From positions 25,365 through 89,364 of the IMG/VR virus record IMGVR_UViG_3300041411_000074: a stretch of 64,000 nucleotides of DNA; one strand, given 5' to 3'. Origin of the DNA: a virus. Shown piece by piece: positions 13,661 to 20,242 of the stretch. Position 1 is the stretch's first letter; each line of letters begins with the position of its first letter. The notes beneath the pieces are model-generated. The model did no database searches, was not told the DNA's origin, and saw nothing but the letters and a program-made list of their open reading frames with translations. The translations under genes were made by a program, and so were the position numbers.

Positions 13661-13861
13661 TCAATTTGATCTAGCAATTGAGGCAAAAGCTTGTGCCAAT
13701 GTCTTCTTGACGCGAGATTTACCGTCGATCCTCTGCACACGATAGCCCTCGGAACACTTGATTATTAAACCGAGAAAATTACCCCGATCATCAAACATGC
13801 GTCGAGTGTTGTTGCCCGATACAGGACTGAAAGAACCTTTGATGCTGTCTGTTTGTGCCAT
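13661..13861 (-). CDS. hypothetical basic protein (66 aa)
   Basis: Not recognised. ATG 13861 has AAGGTG upstream; an in-frame ATG at 13906 would add 15 hydrophobic/basic residues. Basic, Gly/Asn-rich beginning (GSFSPVSGNNTRRMF) and an Arg/Lys-rich end. The leader between the promoter at 13987 and this start is about 120 nt and holds a repeated CCAAGGA, leaving room for post-transcriptional control. Confidence 0.6.
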   Translation of the reverse strand: MAQTDSIKGSFSPVSGNNTRRMFDDRGNFLGLIIKCSEGYRVQRIDGKSRVKKTLAQAFASIARSN

Positions 13862-13986
13862 GATAATCACCTTAAAGATTTTTAGATACTTAACCCAAAG
13901 AACCATTTCCTTGGATTTTGTCTCCTTGGTCTGTCAGATGGCCTACTACTTAATCGCCGTCTCTACATCTCCCTTCGGTATGAAGA

Positions 13987-14015
13987 ACTATAGCGAAAGG
14001 CTTACACAGCGTCAA
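13987..14015 (-). promoter_or_regulatory. sigma70-type promoter
   Basis: Minus strand: TTGACG (14015-14010), 17 bases, TATAGT (13992-13987). It starts about 20 bases after the stop of 14034-14291. One of the strongest matches in the window. Confidence 0.85.
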
Positions 14016-14033
14016 GCAATTTCTGAAAAGATT

Positions 14034-14291
14034 TTACGAATTGTAAATTAACCCTTTAGAAACAAGCACTTGCTCAATACTTCCAAGGTTGATAGCGTAA
14101 GCTTTAGCCTCAGCTGTAGGATACGCAACATCAAAATCAATATCCTCAGCAAACCACAGGTGGCTATCTAGAAACCCTTCCAGTGTGCTGACAGGAAGGT
14201 TTGAGTAAGCTAGACAGTCCAACAAGGCTTCGTTGTGAACACCTTCCACTTTCAGAGATTCCAAAGCTTGCTTGATTTCTTTAACGATCAT
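14034..14291 (-). CDS. hypothetical acidic protein (85 aa)
   Basis: Not recognised. ATG with AGGAG upstream. Helical N-terminus (VKEIKQALESLKVEG) and an acidic aromatic middle (HLWFAEDIDFDVAYPTAEAK). Predicted all helical except for a short end. Confidence 0.7.
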   Translation of the reverse strand: MIVKEIKQALESLKVEGVHNEALLDCLAYSNLPVSTLEGFLDSHLWFAEDIDFDVAYPTAEAKAYAINLGSIEQVLVSKGLIYNS

Positions 14292-14340
14292 TTTATGAAG
14301 CTCCTACGTTGTGTGTGTTGACTCGTTTGTGTTACAGATT

Positions 14341-14372
14341 CAGAGCCTGTGTAAAGTTGGTGAGAGGCTCTG
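14341..14372 (-). promoter_or_regulatory. hairpin, possible weak terminator-promoter
   Basis: The 7-bp stem CAGAGCC/GGCTCTG has an 18-base loop that on the minus strand contains TTTACA. This echoes the composite modules, but no good -10 lies 17 bases downstream (ACACAA; TAACAC at 15). It separates 14434-14592 from 14034-14291. Confidence 0.35.
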
Positions 14373-14433
14373 TTAAGGTGATGATACGCTTGTCGGATCC
14401 CATAGCAAGGGGTGTTTCACGAAATTATCACAT

Positions 14434-14592
14434 TTATTTTCGAGCCCGTTTCCATGCAGCATTAAGAATTTGTAGCGTCTCATCTTCCTCTTTTGTACGG
14501 TGTGCAGGCTCAGAGGATGCTTCCAATTGATTGAGGATCAACCAAAGCTGTTTTTCTGTAAGTCTCACGAGTACAGCTTTGTCTCCAATCAT
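14434..14592 (-). CDS. small hypothetical protein (52 aa)
   Basis: Not recognised. ATG with AGGAG seven bases upstream. Wholly helical (KQLWLILNQLEASSEP; DETLQILNAAWKRARK), a short antiparallel-helix protein by appearance. Confidence 0.65.
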   Translation of the reverse strand: MIGDKAVLVRLTEKQLWLILNQLEASSEPAHRTKEEDETLQILNAAWKRARK

Positions 14593-14638
14593 CTTTCTCT
14601 CCTAAAACATTAATTTAAATTATCAAAACACCATCTCT

Positions 14639-14905
14639 TTAAAACATCCCAGTTATTTTATGCCATTGTTCTTCTACAAACTTGACACCTTCTAAATAAT
14701 CGTGATCATCATTTCGATTAACCACATCCTCAGATTTCCACTCAATCCAATGTGCAATCCACTGTTCCAATCCAATGACACTCAAATCACATGCATACAG
14801 ACCTTCGCTGATTGCATCTTTAAAGCTTTCTGATTCTGTCGATTCATTTAAGACAGTTTGCAAGCGTTCTTTTAGTTGCTGAAGAGGATTAATTCTGTTA
14901 TTCAC
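14639..14905 (-). CDS. hypothetical protein (88 aa)
   Basis: Not recognised. GTG 14905 overlaps the preceding TGA (GTGA); a longer frame would overlap the GC-rich gene. Helical, acidic, with a Trp-rich segment (LEQWIAHWIEWKSEDV). Confidence 0.65.
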   Translation of the reverse strand: MNNRINPLQQLKERLQTVLNESTESESFKDAISEGLYACDLSVIGLEQWIAHWIEWKSEDVVNRNDDHDYLEGVKFVEEQWHKITGMF

Positions 14906-15129
14906 TGGTTCAGCTCCTGCCTCTCGACGATAGGCTCGATCTTCCCAAGACAATCACGCTTCGATTCGGGCCATGTTCTGACGACCTCGGCGCATTGCTT
15001 GCAGTGTTCGGCAAGCGTTGGCTCGGCGGCAGGGGCAGCGAGGAGGAGTCGAAGTTCTTGGAATGCTGACATATCAGCCGCTGCCAGCCTCTCCGCAAGC
15101 TCTTGCGTGATTTCAAATTTACTGCTCAT
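14902..15129 (-). CDS. hypothetical protein (75 aa), GC-rich
   Basis: Not recognised. Helical and Ala/Leu/Glu-rich (MSSKFEITQELAERLAAADM; LLLAAPAAEPTLAEHC), with a CKQC pair. Its DNA is clearly more GC-rich than the surroundings (strings such as GGCGGCAGGGGCAGCGAGGA), which suggests recent acquisition. A second frame at 14910-15116 is a shadow. Overlaps both neighbours by 4 bases. Confidence 0.7.
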   Translation of the reverse strand: MSSKFEITQELAERLAAADMSAFQELRLLLAAPAAEPTLAEHCKQCAEVVRTWPESKRDCLGKIEPIVERQELNQ

Positions 15130-15383
15130 TCGCTTGCTCCCGATTCGGTGGGCTTGAGGGCTGCGTCGATCAATTCACCCAAATAATCGTTCGGTCTATC
15201 GCAGCGATTGCGAGCCCGCCCAAGCAGGTTTTCCAATTTCTTATTCCGCTGCTCAGCGGCTGTAAGGCGCTGAATCAGATCAAGTCTTTCGTTCAGACCA
15301 TCCATGTAAATTTCATTGATACCGTCCAGCTCTTCCCGCAGCCCAGACAGTTGATCTTTCAATAATTTATTTTCAATTTCCAC
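15126..15383 (-). CDS. coiled-coil protein (85 aa), GC-rich
   Basis: Not recognised. GTG 15383 has AGGAG seven bases upstream; the in-frame ATG 15404 has none, so it is the less likely start. A long heptad-like helix spans residues 1-65 (LLKDQLSGLREELDGINEI; ERLDLIQRLTAAEQRNKKL). Shares the elevated GC content of the next gene. Confidence 0.65.
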   Translation of the reverse strand: MEIENKLLKDQLSGLREELDGINEIYMDGLNERLDLIQRLTAAEQRNKKLENLLGRARNRCDRPNDYLGELIDAALKPTESGASE

Positions 15384-15424
15384 AATATTTCTCCTTTTAC
15401 TCATTTGATTAACAACCTATCCAA

Positions 15425-15453
15425 ACAATACCCCAATTTCCCCAACAAAACAA
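15425..15453 (-). promoter_or_regulatory. probable sigma70-type promoter
   Basis: Minus strand: TTGTTT (15453-15448), 17 bases, TATTGT (15430-15425). It is weaker than its relatives but correctly placed before 15383. Confidence 0.45.
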
Positions 15454-15479
15454 CCTTTTCATGCAGCTTTTTCGTATGT

Positions 15480-15500
15480 TTAAGCCACGTTAGGGCTTAA
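15480..15500. repeat. inverted repeat (hairpin)
   Basis: Seven-base arms TTAAGCC/GGCTTAA flank a 7-base loop, between the stop at 15536 and the promoter at 15425-15453. No clear T-tract; possible weak terminator. Confidence 0.5.
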
Positions 15501-15535
15501 TTGATACAAGGGCAAGCCTTGACAATAACCTCTGT

Positions 15536-15850
15536 TTAATTCCACTCCAAAACACTATTCTTCAATGTCTGCATTAATTCTTTATAATCCATCTCACCGG
15601 GCTCGTGATATTTCTTCAAAGATTCTTCCAACCACAAAGCTTCCACACCATCACATTCTATGAAATCCACAAGAGGAGTGCCTAGAATGTAGGCGTGTCC
15701 TTCATTTGTGTAGATCGTTTGTCCTGTAAGTCTGCACACAAAATCTTCATTAGCTTCAATGATGGCTTCGATAATATAGAATCCATTATGTTCCGATAAG
15801 AGTTTACTTTGTAGGATTACCCTCTCTCCGATGCTAAAGAGGTGATTCAT
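15536..15850 (-). CDS. hypothetical protein (104 aa)
   Basis: Not recognised. ATG with GAGG upstream and an ATGA overlap with the preceding gene. Beta-rich N-terminus (FSIGERVILQSKLL, possibly SH3-like) and a helical acidic end. Terminal gene of a long coupled run from 17123. Confidence 0.7.
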   Translation of the reverse strand: MNHLFSIGERVILQSKLLSEHNGFYIIEAIIEANEDFVCRLTGQTIYTNEGHAYILGTPLVDFIECDGVEALWLEESLKKYHEPGEMDYKELMQTLKNSVLEWN

Positions 15851-16032
15851 ACCCTTTCCTCTTTAGTCAATACACGCTGGCTGACATTGCCCACAACATA
15901 CGCACTAATGATAACCATTGTCAATGACTGGAACACATCTGGTGGGAGCGTACCATTCCATAAACACACGAAGAATAGAAGTTGTGTAGTGGAGATTAGA
16001 ATAAACTTACGAGATAGGAATTTATCAATCAT
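15847..16032 (-). CDS. small membrane protein (61 aa)
   Basis: Two transmembrane helices: about 11-26 (FILISTTQLLFFVCLW) and 37-53 (LTMVIISAYVVGNVSQ), with a basic N-terminus and a charged tail. Size and topology resemble small phage holin-like proteins. Its early position and distance from the lysis cassette argue for another membrane role. ATG 16032 has GAGG upstream and overlaps the preceding gene. Confidence 0.6.
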   Translation of the reverse strand: MIDKFLSRKFILISTTQLLFFVCLWNGTLPPDVFQSLTMVIISAYVVGNVSQRVLTKEERV

Positions 16033-16210
16033 TTTGTTCATCCTCATAATAAAATTTCACTTTAAGCTTTTTATCCAAGTCGTGAAACTCTTCCCAACCT
16101 GAGTCTTTATATTTCTCATACCAGAAATTAGAAACATACTCTTGAAGGGCTTCACCGTATTCATCAAAAGCTTCTTCATACCAGTCAACCAACAGTTCGC
16201 GATTGCTCAC
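16025..16210 (-). CDS. small acidic protein (61 aa)
   Basis: Not recognised. GTG start in a GTGA overlap. Strongly acidic and aromatic (WYEEAFDEYGEALQEYVSNF), helical; could be an inhibitor-type early protein, by composition only. Confidence 0.65.
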   Translation of the reverse strand: MSNRELLVDWYEEAFDEYGEALQEYVSNFWYEKYKDSGWEEFHDLDKKLKVKFYYEDEQND

Positions 16211-16425
16211 GCTTCAACCTCCTCTTCAATAACTTGCCCAAACACATTAGCCAAAACATATTCCCTACATGCCTTGTCAAACCTGAAACGACACTGTTTA
16301 AGCTCTTCGCGGCAAAGTATGTACTCAAGGCTATTATCTAGCGAACTTTTCGACTTTGCATAGGCACTTTCTGCCTGCTGGAGACGTTCTAGTAGTTCGG
16401 TAAGGTGGTTCATAGGGTTTGTCAT
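16207..16425 (-). CDS. hypothetical protein (72 aa)
   Basis: Not recognised. Helical throughout, likely coiled coil (LTELLERLQQAESAYAKS; CRFRFDKACREYVLANVF). Coupled by 4-base overlaps on both sides. Confidence 0.65.
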   Translation of the reverse strand: MTNPMNHLTELLERLQQAESAYAKSKSSLDNSLEYILCREELKQCRFRFDKACREYVLANVFGQVIEEEVEA

Positions 16426-16601
16426 TCTGGCGCCCCTTTCTGCTCTTTATACACCAGATATTTAAGGTATTGAGCAACATCAAATAGCTGCTCATCGTCC
16501 TCTAAATCCATATCAGGGATACAGATGTTTGCTGTTCCAACAGAAGCTGTCATCTCAAAGGCAAGCTTGAGAATGGCTACTTGCATCTCTTGTTCATTCA
16601 T
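16422..16601 (-). CDS. small hypothetical protein (59 aa)
   Basis: Not recognised. ATG 16601 has GGAG upstream and an ATGA overlap; the longer frame would lie within the preceding gene. Helical with an acidic stretch (DMDLEDDEQLFDVAQYL). Confidence 0.65.
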   Translation of the reverse strand: MNEQEMQVAILKLAFEMTASVGTANICIPDMDLEDDEQLFDVAQYLKYLVYKEQKGAPE

Positions 16602-16750
16602 TTGTGAACTCCAATAATTCGTGTTGTACGAGCCACACATTCCCACTCATCGAAATCTAGGAAATGATACCCTGAAACTTTACTCCACACAAGCAGAGTT
16701 TTATCTTTGATAGGCTGATTTGTGTATTCTTCAAAGTCTTTGATGTTCAT
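16598..16750 (-). CDS. small hypothetical protein (50 aa)
   Basis: Not recognised. Overlaps both neighbours via ATGA. Reads as helix plus beta (LLVWSKVSGYHFLDFDEWEC), a layout common among small phage proteins that display a 'LVWxxxxG...D...W' pattern. Confidence 0.6.
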   Translation of the reverse strand: MNIKDFEEYTNQPIKDKTLLVWSKVSGYHFLDFDEWECVARTTRIIGVHK

Positions 16751-16902
16751 TTCACCAATCCTTTTGCAAAGTCCATTGCATCAGAAATGTTAGAGAATGT
16801 TTTAGAAACGTCTTTAGAACGTACAGTCCAGACATTCTCTTTATTCTTGAATGGGAGAATTCCCAAACCGTTCATGGTCATTAGTTGGGTTGAGGCGTTC
16901 AT
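16747..16902 (-). CDS. small hypothetical protein (51 aa)
   Basis: Not recognised. ATGA overlaps at both ends. Beta (GILPFKNKENVWTVRSKD) followed by a helix (FSNISDAMDFAKGLVK). Confidence 0.6.
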   Translation of the reverse strand: MNASTQLMTMNGLGILPFKNKENVWTVRSKDVSKTFSNISDAMDFAKGLVK

Positions 16903-17123
16903 TTGGTTTCATCCTTTAAGATTGCAATATCAATTAGACGAACAAGTTCTGTGCTAGCTGTTTCAATATTACTCTGCTCGTCAAAGAATGTCAGCCACTC
17001 ATTCGAGAGACTAATAAAAGGTGTGCCGGATGCGATTAGGAAAGCTTCCCAACGAATAGAGTTTTGAATCTGTTCAGCAGATGGACGCTTTGCTACTGAT
17101 ACTCGCTTAGTTTTTACTGACAT
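16899..17123 (-). CDS. hypothetical protein (74 aa)
   Basis: Not recognised. Basic N-terminus (MSVKTKRVSVAKRPSAEQ), then hydrophobic helical segments. Start has GGGGAGA upstream. First gene of the coupled run 17123 to 15536. Confidence 0.65.
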   Translation of the reverse strand: MSVKTKRVSVAKRPSAEQIQNSIRWEAFLIASGTPFISLSNEWLTFFDEQSNIETASTELVRLIDIAILKDETK

Positions 17124-17135
17124 AACATTCTCCCC

Positions 17136-17342
17136 TTAGTACTTATGAATCGTTATGGAATTATCTACGGATTTATTTGAATTTAAATTTCTTATAAAAC
17201 CTGTTGCTTCTTCTAGACTCCAAAATACTGTATTGTAGTAACCAATTCCATGCATCCCACTCTTAAAATTAAGCCAAAACAACCACAAAAACTTATACTG
17301 AGGATAATACTTATTTCCTACTTGTTTTATACGATAATTCAT
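17136..17342 (-). CDS. hypothetical protein (68 aa)
   Basis: Not recognised. ATG 17342 is chosen for AGAGGG upstream and because the promoter at 17406-17434 lies inside the longer frame. Aromatic-rich (YYPQYKFLWLFWLNFKSG), basic; not a clean transmembrane segment. Confidence 0.7.
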   Translation of the reverse strand: MNYRIKQVGNKYYPQYKFLWLFWLNFKSGMHGIGYYNTVFWSLEEATGFIRNLNSNKSVDNSITIHKY

Positions 17343-17405
17343 AACATTCCCTCTTAAATTCCTGTGATGTATTGCTATCTTTAGATAAATATCTTTGATA
17401 GCCGT

Positions 17406-17434
17406 ATTGTCTCTGTTTTGGTACAGGCTGTCAA
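17406..17434 (-). promoter_or_regulatory. sigma70-type promoter overlapping a stop codon
   Basis: Minus strand: perfect TTGACA (17434-17429), 17 bases, GACAAT (17411-17406), upstream AAATAATTG. The TGA of the gene 17431-17637 is within the -35 box. Confidence 0.8.
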
Positions 17435-17637
17435 CAATTATTTGAAAGCTCTTCCAAAACAAATTCCCAACCATTTCGACGTTGTAGATCAAACTTAACC
17501 AATTCGTACATTCGGCAAAGGGTTGTTGTCTTAATCCTAATCGTTGCACCTTCGCTATCTGTAAAGGTGCTGTAATACTGATTAGGATTTGCCGATACAT
17601 AGTCCTCAACTGTCAAACCATTACCTGTGAGCTTCAT
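17431..17637 (-). CDS. hypothetical protein (68 aa)
   Basis: Not recognised. ATG 17637 has GAGGAG upstream and an ATGA overlap. Alpha/beta with a basic helix (RMYELVKFDLQRRNGWEFVL). The stop codon TGA forms part of the downstream -35 box. Last gene of the run 19303 to 17431. Confidence 0.65.
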   Translation of the reverse strand: MKLTGNGLTVEDYVSANPNQYYSTFTDSEGATIRIKTTTLCRMYELVKFDLQRRNGWEFVLEELSNNC

Positions 17638-17807
17638 GCTGCTTTCTCCTCGTTGTTGACAAACCACTTACACCCATCATTAGGATTCTTGCAAGCTACA
17701 GGCATACAAAGATAAGCCTGATAACGAGGCAAAGGAATCTGCGTGAAACGTTTACAAGCGGTCTTGCGGACACAATCTGTACCCTCGCACATAACGAGAT
17801 TTGTCAT
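17634..17807 (-). CDS. small Cys-rich protein (57 aa)
   Basis: Six cysteines (7, 12, 18, 34, 39, 46) are spaced C-x4-C-x5-C...C-x4-C-x6-C, which could bind zinc or a cluster. Basic, no membrane segment. Overlaps both neighbours by 4 bases. Function unknown. Confidence 0.6.
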   Translation of the reverse strand: MTNLVMCEGTDCVRKTACKRFTQIPLPRYQAYLCMPVACKNPNDGCKWFVNNEEKAA

Positions 17808-17971
17808 TGTTCATCCTCATAAGTAACTTCAAACCAATATTCATGATTAGGAAACTCAACACCTAGTTTCCTAACCTCTTCCCGTGCTTCCGTTTCATCT
17901 GTAATGTGATCACTACAGAATACCACATCCATATTCTTATCTTCGTAATAGATTTCGTAGATGTTACTCAT
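17804..17971 (-). CDS. small acidic protein (55 aa)
   Basis: Not recognised. Tyr/Glu-rich beta start (NIYEIYYEDKNMDVVF) followed by an acidic helix. 4-base overlaps at both ends. Confidence 0.6.
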   Translation of the reverse strand: MSNIYEIYYEDKNMDVVFCSDHITDETEAREEVRKLGVEFPNHEYWFEVTYEDEQ

Positions 17972-18123
17972 CCCTCTTCTCCCAAATCAAATTCAAGCGC
18001 TTCAATAATCTTCTCAATATCGTCTGTCACAGAATAATCGTAGTGCAATTCTTTCTCCAACAAATGTTTAGCATTTTGGAGGAGAGTGATAGTGTCGAGT
18101 ATTGTTTGTTTACGTTGGGTCAT
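17968..18123 (-). CDS. small hypothetical protein (51 aa)
   Basis: Not recognised. Two amphipathic helices (QTILDTITLLQNAKHLLEKE; DDIEKIIEALEFDLGEE). 4-base overlaps at both ends. Confidence 0.6.
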   Translation of the reverse strand: MTQRKQTILDTITLLQNAKHLLEKELHYDYSVTDDIEKIIEALEFDLGEEG

Positions 18124-18332
18124 TTTTCAGCCTCCATATTAGGACGTGCTGTCCACTGCCACTCCTTACAGTTTTCTTGCCAAGCTTCTTGAAACCAATC
18201 GTCTGTATTTTCAAGACATGCATAATACTTCCCATCACCTTCATCTTTGTAGAACCATGCTGCACAGACAAGTCCTGTAGACGGTTGATACCATTGTGCT
18301 TCTTTTGGGGCTTTGTTCCAATTGATATTCAT
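18120..18332 (-). CDS. hypothetical protein (70 aa)
   Basis: Not recognised. Trp-rich (seven Trp; NINWNKAPKEAQWYQPST, DDWFQEAWQENCKEWQW), predicted beta. Coupled to its neighbours. Confidence 0.65.
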   Translation of the reverse strand: MNINWNKAPKEAQWYQPSTGLVCAAWFYKDEGDGKYYACLENTDDWFQEAWQENCKEWQWTARPNMEAEK

Positions 18333-18547
18333 TTCGTCTCCTCTTTCAATACAAATTTAGCACTATTATTACACAGAACATGGTTCGGATCAAGAGTTCG
18401 TGCAACAAACCTGTCTACACCATCATTCTTTGAACAAAACTCTTCAGCCTTTGACCACTCTTCAGGGGTGATGCGAATACTAGATGAGTTAACACCTAGA
18501 AAGATACCAGACAGAAATACACAGAACCAACCAAATAATTCGCCCAT
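18329..18547 (-). CDS. membrane-anchored small protein (72 aa)
   Basis: ATG 18547 has AAGGA upstream. N-terminal hydrophobic helix (residues 4-20, LFGWFCVFLSGIFLGVN), then a polar domain with two Cys. Could be a single-pass anchor or uncleaved signal. Function unknown. Confidence 0.6.
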   Translation of the reverse strand: MGELFGWFCVFLSGIFLGVNSSSIRITPEEWSKAEEFCSKNDGVDRFVARTLDPNHVLCNNSAKFVLKEETK

Positions 18548-18548
18548 T

Positions 18549-18806
18549 TTAATTGTCCTTTGTACCAAGTTGAAGGAATCTTTTATTGTAGCAAGGGTGC
18601 TGCTCTTTTACAAACTGATTGGTAGTGAAGTCTGTGTATTCAAAATGCCGACCACAACCATAAGATTCATCACTAGGATCAAACTCTTCAGTTGTAACAT
18701 TGCCACCTTGATCATAATAACTTGTACCAGATGAGTGGTGCAATACTTCTACGATTGCTTCTTGGTCCTGTGTCTCAAGCCATTTGATAAAGTCTTTAAC
18801 ATTCAT
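18549..18806 (-). CDS. conserved-looking hypothetical protein (85 aa)
   Basis: It starts MNVKDFIKWLETQDQEAIVE followed by VLHHSSG-x-SYYDQGG and later EYTDF. I recognise this pattern as a small protein recurring in many phages, without an assigned function. Acidic, probable beta core. Confidence 0.7.
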   Translation of the reverse strand: MNVKDFIKWLETQDQEAIVEVLHHSSGTSYYDQGGNVTTEEFDPSDESYGCGRHFEYTDFTTNQFVKEQHPCYNKRFLQLGTKDN

Positions 18807-19303
18807 TTCTCGTTCTCCAATTCATCAATCTTATCACTCAACGAGAGCAACCGACTTTCAATGTACTCTTTCTGAGACAACAAGTCGTTATATTCTTTCA
18901 CATACTTCTTCAGCACTGCTGCATTACTAACCTCATTCCCTTTAGGTTTAGCCCACTTCTTCGTACACTGATACCCTACAAACACAATGCCTTCGTAATC
19001 ATCTTTAGCATATTCATGCACAAATTCATAGTCATTCAGGTTGCAGATGAATTCTAAATCAAATCTTCCAACATCAATGTATTTAGAATATTCACGAGCC
19101 AACCCTTCGTGTGTGAAAATGTTTGTGTCTTCTTTGCCATCTTTGAAAGGCCAGTAGTTGTACGTGTCGATTAGGACAATATCACCGTGATCGTCTGTGC
19201 GAGCTACGCAGCGACGATCACGACACCAATAAGGGTCTGATGAAGGGCCGAGGTTAGGTTTCCAACTGTATGAAAAGTAATCACCATCTTTAATTTCTTT
19301 CAT
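18803..19303 (-). CDS. hypothetical protein (166 aa)
   Basis: Not recognised. Tyr/Asp-rich N-terminal 120 residues (DPYWCRDRRCVARTDDHGD; IDTYNYWPFKDG), then a coiled-coil helix at the C-terminus (DLLSQKEYIESRLLSLSDKI). 4-base overlaps at both ends. Confidence 0.7.
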   Translation of the reverse strand: MKEIKDGDYFSYSWKPNLGPSSDPYWCRDRRCVARTDDHGDIVLIDTYNYWPFKDGKEDTNIFTHEGLAREYSKYIDVGRFDLEFICNLNDYEFVHEYAKDDYEGIVFVGYQCTKKWAKPKGNEVSNAAVLKKYVKEYNDLLSQKEYIESRLLSLSDKIDELENEK

Positions 19304-19695
19304 TTCATCTCTCCCAAACGTTCATTGATACGTTGACGACTAATTTCAATAGCTTCTTGTGTAGGAACATAATCTCCAAACCACCAGTTATTGATTCCTT
19401 CAATCAAACTGTCTTTTTCAATAGGATTTACTTTATATCCACGACTGACAGCTTCATTGCACAGAGAGTAATACCTCTTGGTGATGAAGTCAAGCTTATC
19501 ATACAGAAACAAAACATGACCTGTACCCATTGTGTAAGCTGATGGCTGCTTGATCTTATCTTTGAAATTGTACTTGTTAATCTTACGAGCTTGTGCTTTG
19601 CGGACTAGACCAAAGACACGAGTGATCTCATGCAATTCTCCGAGCAAGTGCTTATTGTGCAATTCAGATGGTGCGATAACATTGATTCTTGTCAT
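19300..19695 (-). CDS. denV: pyrimidine-dimer DNA glycosylase / AP lyase (T4 endonuclease V family)
   Basis: DenV cuts the glycosyl bond of UV-induced cyclobutane dimers and then the backbone. The 131-aa product has MTRINV at the start, fixing ATG 19695, because Thr2 is the catalytic amine after Met removal. The catalytic Glu is at 23, with Arg3 and Arg26 also in place. Downstream family blocks RVFGLVRK, MGTGHVLFLYDKLDF and RGDYVP-like FGDYVPTQEAIEISRQR are all present. Normal family length is about 138. It is the first gene after the composite promoter at 19729-19764 and heads a long operon of tiny genes. Confidence 0.92.
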   Translation of the reverse strand: MTRINVIAPSELHNKHLLGELHEITRVFGLVRKAQARKINKYNFKDKIKQPSAYTMGTGHVLFLYDKLDFITKRYYSLCNEAVSRGYKVNPIEKDSLIEGINNWWFGDYVPTQEAIEISRQRINERLGEMK

Positions 19696-19728
19696 GACAA
19701 AGCTTCTGTGTGAGTAGCTGATGTGAGA

Positions 19729-19764
19729 ATCATACAGACAAAAGAAAAGGCCGTCAAGCGGCCT
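19729..19764 (-). promoter_or_regulatory. composite terminator-promoter module
   Basis: Minus strand: hairpin AGGCCG, loop CTTGA, CGGCCT (19764-19748), then TTTTCTTTT, a textbook terminator for the 20012/20242 transcript. TTGACG (19757-19752) in the loop/right arm, 17 bases including the T-tract, and TATGAT (19734-19729) form the denV promoter. The 17-bp hairpin is identical to 10199-10215. Confidence 0.85.
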
Positions 19765-19793
19765 GTGGGGTTGGGGTAGCATATAAAATAAAT

Positions 19794-20012
19794 TTATTTT
19801 AATGTGCATATCTCTTCGTTCAAGTGTAGGACTGTGATACTCCCTCTAAAAAGCTTTACTTCAAACTCTCCGTTGTGACTATTTCTGCTTTCTATTCGTG
19901 AACGTAACAATGCCACCAAACGGTCATCGATTGCTTCTCCAAAGTGCTCTTCTAAGAACTTAGAGATGACCGTTTTTAAATAGAACCTTCTTTTCATCTC
20001 CACTTTGTTCAT
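19794..20012 (-). CDS. hypothetical protein (72 aa)
   Basis: Not recognised. Basic helical N-terminal half (MNKVEMKRRFYLKTVISKFL) and a beta end (EFEVKLFRGSITVLHL). 4-base overlap with the preceding gene. Directly followed by the composite terminator-promoter. Confidence 0.65.
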   Translation of the reverse strand: MNKVEMKRRFYLKTVISKFLEEHFGEAIDDRLVALLRSRIESRNSHNGEFEVKLFRGSITVLHLNEEICTLK

Positions 20013-20242
20013 TTAAAATCTTCCTCTGTAATTTTAGGATATTCCACTTCCATAACACGAGCCTGAATGTCATCACGAAACCTAAACCACTCTTGTTCTG
20101 TGCTTGAGTACCAGAAGGAAACGTTGTTAACTCTCTTTACGTAGTTTAGTTCTGTGAATATACCAAGCTCATCATAAACAGAGACGAAGCATTCAGACCA
20201 GAAATCGTTTGGTAGATCTGTTGGTTTTATCCAATTGTTCAT
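20009..20242 (-). CDS. hypothetical protein (77 aa)
   Basis: Not recognised. Beta-rich and aromatic (ECFVSVYDELGIFTELNYV; SFWYSSTEQEWFRF). TAATG overlap with the polymerase-like gene upstream. Confidence 0.65.
   Translation of the reverse strand: MNNWIKPTDLPNDFWSECFVSVYDELGIFTELNYVKRVNNVSFWYSSTEQEWFRFRDDIQARVMEVEYPKITEEDFK

Noticed and set aside
14910-15116. Alternative 68-codon frame in the GC-rich island
   Set aside because: The overlapping frame 14902-15129 has 4-base couplings on both sides and ordinary composition; the other is Arg/Ser-rich shadow sequence.
18102-18734. 210-codon plus frame across several early genes
   Set aside because: Antisense to three coupled minus-strand genes and without its own signals.
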